Notes: generated by a model from the sequence alone, not told the origin. DNA of 56,095 nt from an uncultured Candidatus Saccharibacteria bacterium (GCA_946638615.1 CAMPBO010000004.1:1-56095); one strand, 5' to 3'; shown: positions 19,916 to 28,731, numbered from the stretch's first letter. Translations and numbers: made by a program.

Positions 19916-21183
19916 TGAAAATTGTTATTGCTACTGCGGTTTATTATCCGATGATAAACGGAGTGGCAGTATTTTCGCATAATTTGGCGGTAGGTTTAGC
20001 TAAACGTGGGCACGAGGTTATGGTAATTTGTCCATCGCAAACTGGTAAAAATTATTCCCGAATGGAAGATGGAGTAAAAGTGCAGCGCCTAAAATCAATC
20101 GATATAAAAATTTACCCCGATCAAATAAATGGTGTACCCCCCAAAAAACATTTTTTAGGGGTGGATTTACCTCATCTTTATTACAAAAATGGGCTAAAAG
20201 TATCGGTTTTTCCGGCTCGTGAAGTGCGCAAAGCACTCGATGGTTTTAAACCAGATGTTGTGCATGTGCAAGTATCTGATCCAATAGGTTTATCTGTGGT
20301 GTCGTATGCGCGTAAAAAAGGAATTCCAATTGTAACGACCGAGCATAATCAGCCGGAAGTTATTACTGAACCATTGAAATTGCCTGGGGCGGTGCGTAAA
20401 CCTGTTAACGCTTTACTGAGCGCTTATTTTAGAAATCGCCAAAGCAAAAGTGATTTCGTAACAATGCCGACAAAACAAGCGATTGATAATCTGATTTTAT
20501 CGCATGGCAAAGAATTTAAAGTTCCCGTAGCAGCGATTTCAAATGGAGTAGATTTATCTAATTTTAAGCCTAGTAAGGCTTCACCTGAAATTTACGATAA
20601 ATACGGTATTTCTAAAAATGTGCCGATAGTGCTTTATGTGGGAAGGATAGATCCAGAAAAAAAAGTTGGTCTTGTAATTGAGGCATTCAAGAAAGCACGT
20701 AAGGATTTGCCGACAGCAGAGCTTGTGGTAGTGGGTGATGGCGTGGATAAGATGCGTTTGCAAAAACTGGCTGCTGATTTGAGTCTTGGCTCTTCGGTGA
20801 AGTTTTTGGGGCGAGTGATGCCACCTGATCTCTATGAGTTGTATAGGATTGGCGATGTTTTTGTGACGGCTTCAGAAATTGAAACACAGGGAATTGTACT
20901 AATAGAGGCGGCGGCAACAGGATTACCGCTCGTTGCTGTTGATGCGGGAGCAGTTGCAGAAATATGTGTTGATGGTGTGAATGGCTATTTATGCCAACCT
21001 GGCGACATTAACGAAATGGGTGAGGCGTTAGTGCGAATATTGTCTAACCAAAAAAATCGCCAAAAAATGGCGAAAGAGTCGATTCTTCTAGCTCAAAACC
21101 ATGACCTTGAACGGACATTAGATAAATTTATTAACATTTACAAAAAAATACAAAATAAAAGTCATGAAAAAGGGGATTCTTAA
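19915..21183 (+). CDS. Glycosyltransferase family 4 (diacylglycerol glucosyltransferase-like)
   Basis: GVAVFSHNLAVGLAKRGHEVMVICPSQ, VLYVGRIDPEKKVGLVIEAF, TASEIETQGIVLIEAAATGLPLVAVDAGAVAEIC. GTG start overlapping the ctpA stop. Confidence 0.88.
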   Translation: MKIVIATAVYYPMINGVAVFSHNLAVGLAKRGHEVMVICPSQTGKNYSRMEDGVKVQRLKSIDIKIYPDQINGVPPKKHFLGVDLPHLYYKNGLKVSVFPAREVRKALDGFKPDVVHVQVSDPIGLSVVSYARKKGIPIVTTEHNQPEVITEPLKLPGAVRKPVNALLSAYFRNRQSKSDFVTMPTKQAIDNLILSHGKEFKVPVAAISNGVDLSNFKPSKASPEIYDKYGISKNVPIVLYVGRIDPEKKVGLVIEAFKKARKDLPTAELVVVGDGVDKMRLQKLAADLSLGSSVKFLGRVMPPDLYELYRIGDVFVTASEIETQGIVLIEAAATGLPLVAVDAGAVAEICVDGVNGYLCQPGDINEMGEALVRILSNQKNRQKMAKESILLAQNHDLERTLDKFINIYKKIQNKSHEKGDS

Positions 21184-21193
21184 AAGAATCCCC
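21172..21193. terminator. Bidirectional terminator hairpin containing both convergent stop codons
   Basis: GGGGATTCT-TAAA-AGAATCCCC. TTAA at 21180-21183 holds the overlapping TAA of both genes. Confidence 0.8.
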
Positions 21194-21680
21194 CGTCCCT
21201 CCAAGCCTGTACTCTTTTTTCACGACCGGCCTGATAATACTTCTTGGCCTGGTTTGCTTTTTCTTTGGAACTTTTTTCAAGTTCCGAAATCTCGCAGGCC
21301 AGCGAGAGGTAATCGGCTCGCTTATTTTCTACAAGATCCATCGGGATTTCGCGTCCGAGAGATCCTAAGATGTAAGCGAAAAGTAATCCGCTTACCAAGT
21401 AGCACGCACAAGCACTAATGGTCCCTGCAATGGTTACTGTGGGGCCATGGTTTTGCAATACGAGATGTACCATTAGATACACCCCTATAGCAAACCCCCC
21501 AAGGGTATTTACTATTGTGCTGTAGGGCACAATCTTTTTGAGAAACTTAATCTTCCGATATAAGTTTCTCTTTTTTACCGCTTTTTCGCGGATTTCGTGA
21601 GTGATTTCGCAAGCCTCTCGGCGGCATTTTTCGGCTCTTTCGAAAAACTCGTCCGTTTGGTCAAACAGGCTAATGATCAT
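21180..21680 (-). CDS. Orphan membrane protein with two TM segments and coiled-coil flanks
   Basis: MIISLFDQTDEFFERAEKCRREACEITHEI..., two hydrophobic segments. Strong SD (aagggggtaaagaaaATG). The upstream ATG at 21725 overlaps the -10 box, so the 21680 start is preferred. Confidence 0.7.
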   Translation of the reverse strand: MIISLFDQTDEFFERAEKCRREACEITHEIREKAVKKRNLYRKIKFLKKIVPYSTIVNTLGGFAIGVYLMVHLVLQNHGPTVTIAGTISACACYLVSGLLFAYILGSLGREIPMDLVENKRADYLSLACEISELEKSSKEKANQAKKYYQAGREKRVQAWRDGGFF

Positions 21681-21724
21681 TTTCTTTACCCCCTTATGAT
21701 TTTTTAAAGGTGCTTCTACTGTCA

Positions 21725-21753
21725 ATTATAGCATACTTTTATTATATTGTCAA
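21725..21753 (-). promoter_or_regulatory. Perfect sigma70-type promoter for the 21180-21680 gene
   Basis: Minus strand TTGACA-17 nt-TATAAT, with extended -10 TGC. Confidence 0.85.
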
Positions 21754-21841
21754 TGATGATTATGATTAAAAGTCTTAATGAAAGGTGCAAACAAAAATAT
21801 TTTGACGGGGACAGAGATGTTGTGGTTCGAGACAATTATGA

Positions 21842-21847
21842 TATAAT
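21842..21847 (+). promoter_or_regulatory. leuS -10 box (leaderless candidate)
   Basis: TATAAT followed by 7 nt then ATG 21855. Confidence 0.6.
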
Positions 21848-21854
21848 ATGCCTT

Positions 21855-24134
21855 ATGGATAGATACGAACCGCTAAAAATTGAAGAAAAATGGCAAAATA
21901 TTTGGGAAAAAGAGAAACCTTTCCACGCTGTCGAGAAAGAAGGTGCACCGAAGATGTTTCTTGCGGAGATGTTCCCTTATCCATCAGGAGCAGGACTACA
22001 TGTGGGCCATGTGCGGAACTTTACAATTGTGGATGTGTTAACGCGGTTTTATGAGCAACAGAGACTAAATGTTCTTCGGCCGTTTGGATACGATACTTTT
22101 GGCTTGCCAGCAGAAAATTATGCCATTAAAACTGGTACGGCGCCACAAGACGTGACAAGGGTCAACATTGCAAATTTTAGAAAACAAGCCAAACGGTTGG
22201 GATATGCAATTGACTGGGATAGAGAGATTAATACATCAGATCCAGAATATTACAAATGGACACAATGGTGTTTTCTGCAACTATACAAAAAAGGGTTAGC
22301 GTATCAAAAAGAATCATACCAATGGTGGTGTCCAGAAGATCAAACAGTTTTAGCTAATGAGCAGGTTGAGGGTGGAAAATGTTGGCGCTGCGGGCATGAA
22401 GTCGAAAAGAAAAAAATGAAACAGTGGTTTTTTAAGATTACAGAGTACGCGGATGAATTGCTTAAAGATATTGATGCGCTTGAATGGCCAGAAAAAATTA
22501 AAACGATGCAACGAAATTGGATTGGACGTTCGGCGGGAGCGGAGATTGATTTTGAAGTAATGAATGGGCGCAGAATCACTGTTTTTACTACTCGACCAGA
22601 CACAATTTATGGAGCGACGTTTTTAGTGTTAGCTCCAGAGTATCAAGGGCTAGATTTTATAGTTTCAGATGATGCCAGAGAAACTGTAAATAAATACAAA
22701 GCTGATGCCTTAAAAAAATCAGAAATTGAAAGACAAGAAAATAGGGAAAAGACAGGGGTATTTACGGGGGCTTATGCAATTAATCCAGCAACGAAAGAAA
22801 AAATTCCGATTTATGTGGCAGATTATGTACTTGCTGGCTATGGTACAGGTGCGATTATGGCAGTGCCAGCGTATGATGAGCGTGATCGTGAATTTGCTGA
22901 AAAATTTGATTTGCCAATAGTTGAAGCGGAGTTGTGTGACCGTGATTTATTTGGTACTCCAAAAATCACTTACAAAATGCGCGATTGGCTAATCAGCCGT
23001 CAACGTTATTGGGGTTGTCCAATTCCAATTGCTTACGACAAAGATGGTAATCCGTACCCTATTCCTGAGGAACAATTACCTGTTTTAATCCCAGAAGTAG
23101 AAGATTATAAACCAGATCATACTGGGCGTTCAGCTCTTGCAAAAGCAGAAAATTGGTTAAAAGTCGAGATTCCAGTGAAAGACCCGAAGACTGGTGAAAT
23201 TCATATGGAAGAAATGACGCGAGAGACTGATACTCTTGATGGATATGCTTGCTCTTCATGGTATTTATGGCGTTATGCTTCACCGCGAGATAATAAACAC
23301 GCTTGGAATCCAGAAGCGATTAAATATTGGGAGCCAATTGATTATTATTGTGGTGGCGATCATGCGGTGGCACATTTACTTTATATCCGTTTTTGGTGCA
23401 AATTCTTTGCGGATGAAGGGTATTTACCGTTTAGAGAACCAATTAAGCGGTTGCTTTATAATGGTTATATCAATGCACCAGATGGGAAGAAAATGTCTAA
23501 GTCTAAAGGCAATGTGATTGATCCACTAGATGTAATAAACGACGGCTATGGGGCAGACACGCTTAGAACTTACGAGATGTTTATTGGTCCATATGATCAG
23601 GATGCGGCTTGGGATCCACGGTCGGTTGGTGGCGTATATCGCTTCTTGAATCGCTGCTACAATCTGTTAAATAACATTATAGATACGGACAACGTAGTGG
23701 TTCGAAACAAAACAATTAAAAAAGTAACAGAAGATATCCATCGTTATAATTTCAATACTGCTGTAGCGGCGTTGATGGAATATGTAAACGAACTCTATAA
23801 AAATGGTGCCAATAAAACTGACCTGATTGTACTCGCGAAATTATTAAAACCTTTTGCCCCACATCTAGCGTCTGAGATGCTAGAAAAATTAGACTCTGAT
23901 GACGAGTGGCCAAAATGGAATGATAAATATTTGATAAGCGATACAGTTGAGATAATAGTACAAGTAAATGGCAAGTTGCGTAGTAAAATATCTATCTCGC
24001 AAGACCATTTGGAGAACGAAGAGATGATAATTGATTTGGCACTTAACGATGAAAAAATCAAAAAATATATTTCTAGCGGTGTCAAGAAAACAATCTTTGT
24101 TAAAAAAGCTAAATTAGTGAATATTGTTATATAG
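21855..24134 (+). CDS. leuS: Leucyl-tRNA synthetase
   Basis: FPYPSGAGLHVGHVRNFTIVDVL (HIGH), editing-domain TTRPDTIYGATFLVLAPE and GTGAIMAVPAYDERD, KKMSKSKGNVIDPLD (KMSKS). Confidence 0.95.
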   Translation: MDRYEPLKIEEKWQNIWEKEKPFHAVEKEGAPKMFLAEMFPYPSGAGLHVGHVRNFTIVDVLTRFYEQQRLNVLRPFGYDTFGLPAENYAIKTGTAPQDVTRVNIANFRKQAKRLGYAIDWDREINTSDPEYYKWTQWCFLQLYKKGLAYQKESYQWWCPEDQTVLANEQVEGGKCWRCGHEVEKKKMKQWFFKITEYADELLKDIDALEWPEKIKTMQRNWIGRSAGAEIDFEVMNGRRITVFTTRPDTIYGATFLVLAPEYQGLDFIVSDDARETVNKYKADALKKSEIERQENREKTGVFTGAYAINPATKEKIPIYVADYVLAGYGTGAIMAVPAYDERDREFAEKFDLPIVEAELCDRDLFGTPKITYKMRDWLISRQRYWGCPIPIAYDKDGNPYPIPEEQLPVLIPEVEDYKPDHTGRSALAKAENWLKVEIPVKDPKTGEIHMEEMTRETDTLDGYACSSWYLWRYASPRDNKHAWNPEAIKYWEPIDYYCGGDHAVAHLLYIRFWCKFFADEGYLPFREPIKRLLYNGYINAPDGKKMSKSKGNVIDPLDVINDGYGADTLRTYEMFIGPYDQDAAWDPRSVGGVYRFLNRCYNLLNNIIDTDNVVVRNKTIKKVTEDIHRYNFNTAVAALMEYVNELYKNGANKTDLIVLAKLLKPFAPHLASEMLEKLDSDDEWPKWNDKYLISDTVEIIVQVNGKLRSKISISQDHLENEEMIIDLALNDEKIKKYISSGVKKTIFVKKAKLVNIVI

Positions 24135-24638
24135 ATGCAGTTAATTTTAGTTCTTCACAACATTAGATCAGTCTATAATGTAGGTGCGATTATTCGAACT
24201 GCAGAAGGTTTTGGCGTTTCAAAGATTATTTTATCTGGGTATACGCCAAGAGTACACGACATTAATTTATTGCCTCATTTAAGAATGAAGCTAGATAAAG
24301 AAATCCACAAAACTGCGCTGGGAGCGGAGGATATGCTGGATATTTATTCGTCTGGTGATATATTTTGCGATTTGAAAAAACTAAAAGCACAGGGGTGGGA
24401 AATTGTGGGGCTTGAAAATAATATAAATAATTCAAAGCTTATACAGATAAATAGCCCTAGCTTAAAAGCTGATTTATCAGATAAAATCGTTTTAATTTTA
24501 GGTGAAGAGGTTAATGGTATAGATTATTCATTTTATGATTTAATTGATCAGTTTTTAGAAATACCAATGCGTGGGCAAAAAGAATCTTTTAACGTGTCGG
24601 TAGCTGCGGGCATTGCAATATATGCATTAACTAATTAG
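24135..24638 (+). CDS. SpoU/TrmH-family RNA 2'-O-methyltransferase
   Basis: LVLHNIRSVYNVGAIIRTAEGFGVSKIILSGYTP, LILGEEVNGI, IPMRGQKESFNVSVAAGIAIYAL. Confidence 0.9.
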   Translation: MQLILVLHNIRSVYNVGAIIRTAEGFGVSKIILSGYTPRVHDINLLPHLRMKLDKEIHKTALGAEDMLDIYSSGDIFCDLKKLKAQGWEIVGLENNINNSKLIQINSPSLKADLSDKIVLILGEEVNGIDYSFYDLIDQFLEIPMRGQKESFNVSVAAGIAIYALTN

Positions 24639-24852
24639 TTTATCTTGGATAATGGTGTCCTGTTTGAGCAAAAATCAAATAATTTTTTACAGAGTCAGTA
24701 TAATTTTATTGCATATGACCAAAAGATATATGAAGACTTTATCCTAGCTTTTGTGGATTATGTTAAAGTTTTAGCTGCTTTTTATTGTGGTGTGCCGATT
24801 AGTGCAGCTTTATTTATCATTTATGGTGATGGCGACGTGCTATAATTGATCT

Positions 24853-25050
24853 ATGATTAAAGTATATACTACGCCAACCTGTGCTTATTGCCATGCTTTA
24901 ATGGAGTGGCTGGATGAGCGGGGTGTGGAATATGTTGAAGTGGACGCGACAAAAGAGCCTAATATTTCTGCTGTGCCAGTTACGGAAATAAATGGCAAAA
25001 GAATTGTTGGATTTGACCGTCCTGCTATCAAAAGAGCCTTGCGAAGATAA
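24853..25050 (+). CDS. Glutaredoxin/NrdH-like thioredoxin-fold protein
   Basis: IKVYTTPTCAYCHALMEWLDERGVEYVEVDATKEPNISAVPVTEINGKRIVGFD; CAYC active site, cis-Pro. Confidence 0.85.
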   Translation: MIKVYTTPTCAYCHALMEWLDERGVEYVEVDATKEPNISAVPVTEINGKRIVGFDRPAIKRALRR

Positions 25051-25102
25051 TATTTTCGTGGTAGAATGAGTTAAATTTATATTATTTTATTAAAGGAGTA
25101 AA

Positions 25103-25261
25103 ATGCCTGAACCGAAGAAACAAAGTAGCCCGCGTAAAACTGGGCTTAGAAGGAGTCATCTTAGGCTTGAGCTAGCTCGGAGAGTTAATAAAATTTCTCC
25201 TATTAAAGCTTTTGAGACCAAGAAAAAGACCCCAAATTTAAAAGTTAAAACTACTAAATAA
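25103..25261 (+). CDS. rpmF: Ribosomal protein L32 (Cys-free form); missed by ORF track
   Basis: MPEPKKQSSPRKTGLRRSHLRLELARRVNKISPIKAFETKKKTPNLKVKTTK*. L32-like PKKxxSxxxTGxRRSH start, SD aaaggagt, upstream of nusB. Confidence 0.72.
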   Translation: MPEPKKQSSPRKTGLRRSHLRLELARRVNKISPIKAFETKKKTPNLKVKTTK

Positions 25262-25285
25262 TAAGGTAAAGAGAAGATTTAAAAT

Positions 25286-25783
25286 ATGGCTAGTAATCGA
25301 CATTTAGGTAGAGTAATTGTTTTGCAGAGTCTCTATGAATACGAATTGAGAACTCAGGCAAAAGATCCTGGCGTCGATCTAAACATTATCATTGCTAAAA
25401 ATATTGAACCTTATGAAAAGGCTTTGGGCGATACGGAGTTTGTTTATAATTTAGCACGTAAGGTAGCCGATAATTTTGTTACACTTGACGCTGCGCTTGC
25501 TCCGATGGCTCCTGAATGGCCAATAAGTTCGATCGCGGCAATTGATCGAAATGTTTTAAGGATGGGGCTATATGAGCTTTCGGAATGTAGAGACACTATT
25601 CCACCAAAAGTGGCAATCAATGAAGCTGTTGAGCTCGCAAAAGCTTTCGGCTCGGATAATTCTTCTAAATTCGTGAACGGTGTGCTAGGAACAGCTTATA
25701 GAGAGCTCGGAATCGCCGAAGAGAATAACAATGAATCAAATAACAAACCCGCAAGTGAGGCAAAAGAACAAAGCGGTAACTGA
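25286..25783 (+). CDS. nusB: Transcription antitermination factor NusB
   Basis: [21 protein letters not shown]..., [49 protein letters not shown]. Confidence 0.92.
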   Translation: MASNRHLGRVIVLQSLYEYELRTQAKDPGVDLNIIIAKNIEPYEKALGDTEFVYNLARKVADNFVTLDAALAPMAPEWPISSIAAIDRNVLRMGLYELSECRDTIPPKVAINEAVELAKAFGSDNSSKFVNGVLGTAYRELGIAEENNNESNNKPASEAKEQSGN

Positions 25784-26333
25784 GCCGCTCACAAAAAGAA
25801 GTTTGAAGGTTCCAGAAGCTTTACCGTCGGAGCCAGTTAAAGAGTCTACATTTGATCGGATAAAATCAGCGGTTTTTCGTAAAAAAACAGCTATTCAATC
25901 TATCGTAAGGGAACCGACTTCTGGGGGTATTATTTTTAGATTTACAAAAGATCATAAAGACATTGAAATTCTTCTGATCCAAGATTCAAAAGAACGTTGG
26001 ACGATACCAAAAGGGCATATTGAGCCAGGCGAAACCGCCAAAATGACTGCAAGACGAGAGATTGAAGAAGAAACTGGACTTAAAAACGTATCAATTTTGG
26101 CTTGGCTGGGTAAAATTCATTTTAAATATCGACGAATAGATAAACTTGTTTTGATGACAACTCAAATATATTTAGTTCAATCATTAGACGATCAAGAAAA
26201 GCCTGAGGGCGAGAAATGGATGAAAGGGATAAAATGGTTTTCATTTACTGATGCTTTAAATGTGATTGAATATGAGGATATCGAAAAATTAATGCTTCTA
26301 GCTAAGAAAAAAATTCGAGCTGGAGATTTTTAA
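25731..26333 (+). CDS. NUDIX hydrolase
   Basis: NUDIX box [23 protein letters not shown]. Start overlaps nusB by 53 bp in another frame. Confidence 0.88.
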   Translation: MNQITNPQVRQKNKAVTEPLTKRSLKVPEALPSEPVKESTFDRIKSAVFRKKTAIQSIVREPTSGGIIFRFTKDHKDIEILLIQDSKERWTIPKGHIEPGETAKMTARREIEEETGLKNVSILAWLGKIHFKYRRIDKLVLMTTQIYLVQSLDDQEKPEGEKWMKGIKWFSFTDALNVIEYEDIEKLMLLAKKKIRAGDF

Positions 26334-26341
26334 AAGGAGGA

Positions 26342-27049
26342 ATGGTGGATACTACTTCATATCAGAATTTTGCAAAAGAAAAATTAGGTTTTGCATTCCA
26401 TAACATAAATTTACTAGTGACGGCTTTGACGCATCGAAGTTATGTGAACGAACACAAGACGACACATGAGCATAACGAAAGATTGGAATTTTTAGGAGAC
26501 GCAGTGCTAGAGCTAGTTTCTTCAGATTTTTTGTATCGAAATTACGACGAACCTGAAGGAATTATGACGGCACTTCGTGCAGCATTAGTACGAACAGAAT
26601 CCATCGGCGAAGCTGGTCGCGAGTTAGGATATGAACCGCTAGTAAGGTTATCTAAGGGAGAACAAAATGGCTCAGAGAGGGCTCATGATGTAATTTTGGC
26701 GGATTGTTTTGAGGCGGTAATTGGGGCGATTTATCTGGATCAGGGTTATGAAACTGCGCGAGAATTTATTGCAAAACATATTTTGGTAAAAATTGACGAA
26801 ATTTTGGAAGAAGGCTCTTGGCGAGATCCGAAATCTTATGTACAGGAGTTGGCGCAAAAAATTGATGGAATTACGCCTGTTTATCGGACACTAAAGGAAG
26901 AGGGGCCTGACCACGATAAAATTTTTACGGTCGGAATATATGTAGGAGATACTTTAAAAGGCGTTGGAACGGGACATTCTAAACAAGAAGCTCAAACCGC
27001 AGCAGCACGTGAAGGGGTAAAAAAATACCGTGCTGGAGGTGCAAAGTAA
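26342..27049 (+). CDS. rnc: Ribonuclease III
   Basis: HNERLEFLGDAVLELVSSDFLY signature, DCFEAVIGAIYLDQG, C-term dsRBD. Confidence 0.95.
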   Translation: MVDTTSYQNFAKEKLGFAFHNINLLVTALTHRSYVNEHKTTHEHNERLEFLGDAVLELVSSDFLYRNYDEPEGIMTALRAALVRTESIGEAGRELGYEPLVRLSKGEQNGSERAHDVILADCFEAVIGAIYLDQGYETAREFIAKHILVKIDEILEEGSWRDPKSYVQELAQKIDGITPVYRTLKEEGPDHDKIFTVGIYVGDTLKGVGTGHSKQEAQTAAAREGVKKYRAGGAK

Positions 27050-27057
27050 ACATCGTA

Positions 27058-27086
27058 TTGACTTTTTAGCGTAGGTGTGTTATAAT
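27058..27086 (+). promoter_or_regulatory. Consensus sigma70-type promoter for 27127 gene
   Basis: TTGACT-17 nt-TATAAT. Confidence 0.8.
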
Positions 27087-27126
27087 AAAAGTATAAGTAT
27101 TTTACTGAAAAAAAGGGGGGTTAAAA

Positions 27127-27717
27127 ATGACTTATGCAAATTACAATTGTAGCGATCATGATGGCTTTCGGTTTGAAGAAGCCGATGACCCGAGGACATG
27201 GAATGGTTCTATAATTTCGGATTGCATGGTTGGTGATCAACGGTATGAATCCCTTGCATCCCTTGCACTCTACCAAAAAAATTTTTCCAAGGTAGATGAA
27301 TATTGGGAAAAATTCAGGTCTTTTCTCAAGGCTTGCGGTAGAATAAGCTACTGTTGGACGATGGAGAAAAAACTTTTGCACCCTGATTATTCTGGGGCGA
27401 AAAGAGTGGCTGCCGAATATGGGCACGATTTGGAATATTATCGTACCCAGAAGAAAGCCAATATAAGGGTGGCAAAGGTCCTGTTTAGTAATTTTTTAAA
27501 GTATGCCCCAAAAGTTAGTCTCACGATCCAGATTGATCGTGATGGCTTTAATGATCTCCTGAAAGGCATGATTGCGAATAAGGATAGACGTAATTATGTC
27601 TACCATTTAGTGGCAAAAAGTAAATCGGATGGTGTTTTATTAACGCCATCCGAAATTGAGGCACGATATCAGGATTGCCTCAAAAAGCGTTGCATTAAAA
27701 AAAGACTCTCCTCGTGA
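27127..27717 (+). CDS. Orphan 196-aa protein, unknown function
   Basis: MTYANYNCSDHDGFRFEEADDPRTWNGS... Strong G-rich SD (aaaaaaagggggg ttaaaaATG). No family recognised. Confidence 0.7.
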   Translation: MTYANYNCSDHDGFRFEEADDPRTWNGSIISDCMVGDQRYESLASLALYQKNFSKVDEYWEKFRSFLKACGRISYCWTMEKKLLHPDYSGAKRVAAEYGHDLEYYRTQKKANIRVAKVLFSNFLKYAPKVSLTIQIDRDGFNDLLKGMIANKDRRNYVYHLVAKSKSDGVLLTPSEIEARYQDCLKKRCIKKRLSS

Positions 27718-27726
27718 GGGTCTTTT
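27700..27726 (+). terminator. Intrinsic terminator overlapping stop codon of 27127 gene
   Basis: AAAAGACTCTC-CTCGT-GAGGGTCTTTT then T-rich; TGA stop 27715-27717 lies at the loop/stem boundary. Confidence 0.8.
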
Positions 27727-27778
27727 CTTTTTCTTTAAAATATGATAAAATGATGAGGTTAATAAATTAAGGAGAAAA

Positions 27779-28162
27779 ATGCTAGCGATTCGCATGCAAC
27801 GTAATGGCCGGTCACATTATCCAACGTACCGGATAGTCGTCCAGGAAGCGCAGCGCCACCCTCTTTCGGGTCGTGTTGTGGCTGAGGTCGGCAATTACAA
27901 CCCAGCTACCAAGGCTCTTACTTTAGATAAAGAGACGGTGAAAAAATATCTTAAAAATGGTGCTCAGCCGTCTAGCCGAGTGGCATTTATCTTAGAAAAA
28001 AATGGTGTAGAGTTGCCAAAATGGGTCAAAATTATACCTAAAAAATCCGCTCAAGCCAAACACGCGGACAAATTACGCAAGAATCAGCCAAAAGAGGAAA
28101 CTCTAGCGGAAGAGCCTACAACAGGGGAAACTTCAGCGGAAGAAACTCCAAACGAAGCATAA
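27779..28162 (+). CDS. rpsP: Ribosomal protein S16 with acidic C-terminal extension
   Basis: MLAIRMQRNGRSHYPTYRIVVQEAQRHPLSGRVVAEVGNYNP. Confidence 0.95.
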   Translation: MLAIRMQRNGRSHYPTYRIVVQEAQRHPLSGRVVAEVGNYNPATKALTLDKETVKKYLKNGAQPSSRVAFILEKNGVELPKWVKIIPKKSAQAKHADKLRKNQPKEETLAEEPTTGETSAEETPNEA

Positions 28163-28163
28163 G

Positions 28164-28192
28164 AAAATAGTCCCACTAAGGGACTATTTTTT
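28164..28192 (+). terminator. Intrinsic terminator after rpsP
   Basis: AAAATAGTCCC-actaa-GGGACTATTTT then TT. Confidence 0.85.
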
Positions 28193-28196
28193 GTGC

Positions 28197-28202
28197 TATA
28201 AT
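28197..28202 (+). promoter_or_regulatory. Extended -10 of khpA
   Basis: TGCTATAAT immediately downstream of the rpsP terminator. Confidence 0.6.
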
Positions 28203-28231
28203 TGTTATGTAACAACTAAAATGGAGAAAAT

Positions 28232-28636
28232 ATGGCTACTATCGACCAACAATTTGTAGAATATATCGTAAAAACGCTAGTTAATAATCCCGATAAGGTG
28301 TTAGTTGAACGTAAGATTGATGAAAAAGGTGTGCTTTTATCTCTTACTGTGGATCCAGAGGATGTTGGACGTGTAATTGGAAAGCGTGGTGTGACGGCTC
28401 AAGCAATTCGAGTATTACTACGTGCGCTCGGAACCAAACAAGACGCAAGATACAACTTAAAAATAGTCAACACCGATGAAGGCGAGGCGATTAAGACTAA
28501 TGCTCAAGCCCCTAACGAGACTACCTTTAAGACTGAAGACACTTCTCTATCAGAAGAAAAATCTGAGGAAGGCACTTCTGAATTGGCGGAAAAAACTCGC
28601 GCCGAACTTGCTGATCTTGATGATTTAGATATATAA
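28232..28636 (+). CDS. khpA: KH-domain RNA-binding protein (KhpA/YlqC family)
   Basis: FVEYIVKTLVNNPDKVLVER...DPEDVGRVIGKRGVTAQAIRVLLRALG; adjacent to rpsP as usual. Acidic C-term tail. Confidence 0.88.
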   Translation: MATIDQQFVEYIVKTLVNNPDKVLVERKIDEKGVLLSLTVDPEDVGRVIGKRGVTAQAIRVLLRALGTKQDARYNLKIVNTDEGEAIKTNAQAPNETTFKTEDTSLSEEKSEEGTSELAEKTRAELADLDDLDI

Positions 28637-28658
28637 CGCTTAATATTAGGGGGAATTT

Positions 28659-28687
28659 AATCAGTTCCAAAATGGGGCTGATTTTTT
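28659..28687 (+). terminator. Intrinsic terminator after khpA
   Basis: AATCAGTTCC-aaaat-GGGGCTGATT TTTT (two G-U pairs). Confidence 0.7.
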
Positions 28688-28697
28688 ATAAAAAGTA

Positions 28698-28726
28698 TTG
28701 ACTTTTGAGTATGGGGCCTGTATAAT
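28698..28726 (+). promoter_or_regulatory. Promoter P1 upstream of candidate sRNA/attenuator
   Basis: TTGACT-17 nt-TATAAT. Confidence 0.8.
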
Positions 28727-28731
28727 TAAAC

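Noticed and set aside
21747-21854. N-terminal extension of leuS in the ORF track
   Set aside because: Spans promoter sequences of both leuS and the divergent gene; MDRYEPLKIEEKWQ at 21855 is the canonical LeuRS start.
24645-24845. 66-aa plus-strand ORF with TTG start
   Set aside because: No SD, not recognisable, and its end runs up to the glutaredoxin promoter. Treated as intergenic, although its hydrophobic C-term is mildly suggestive.
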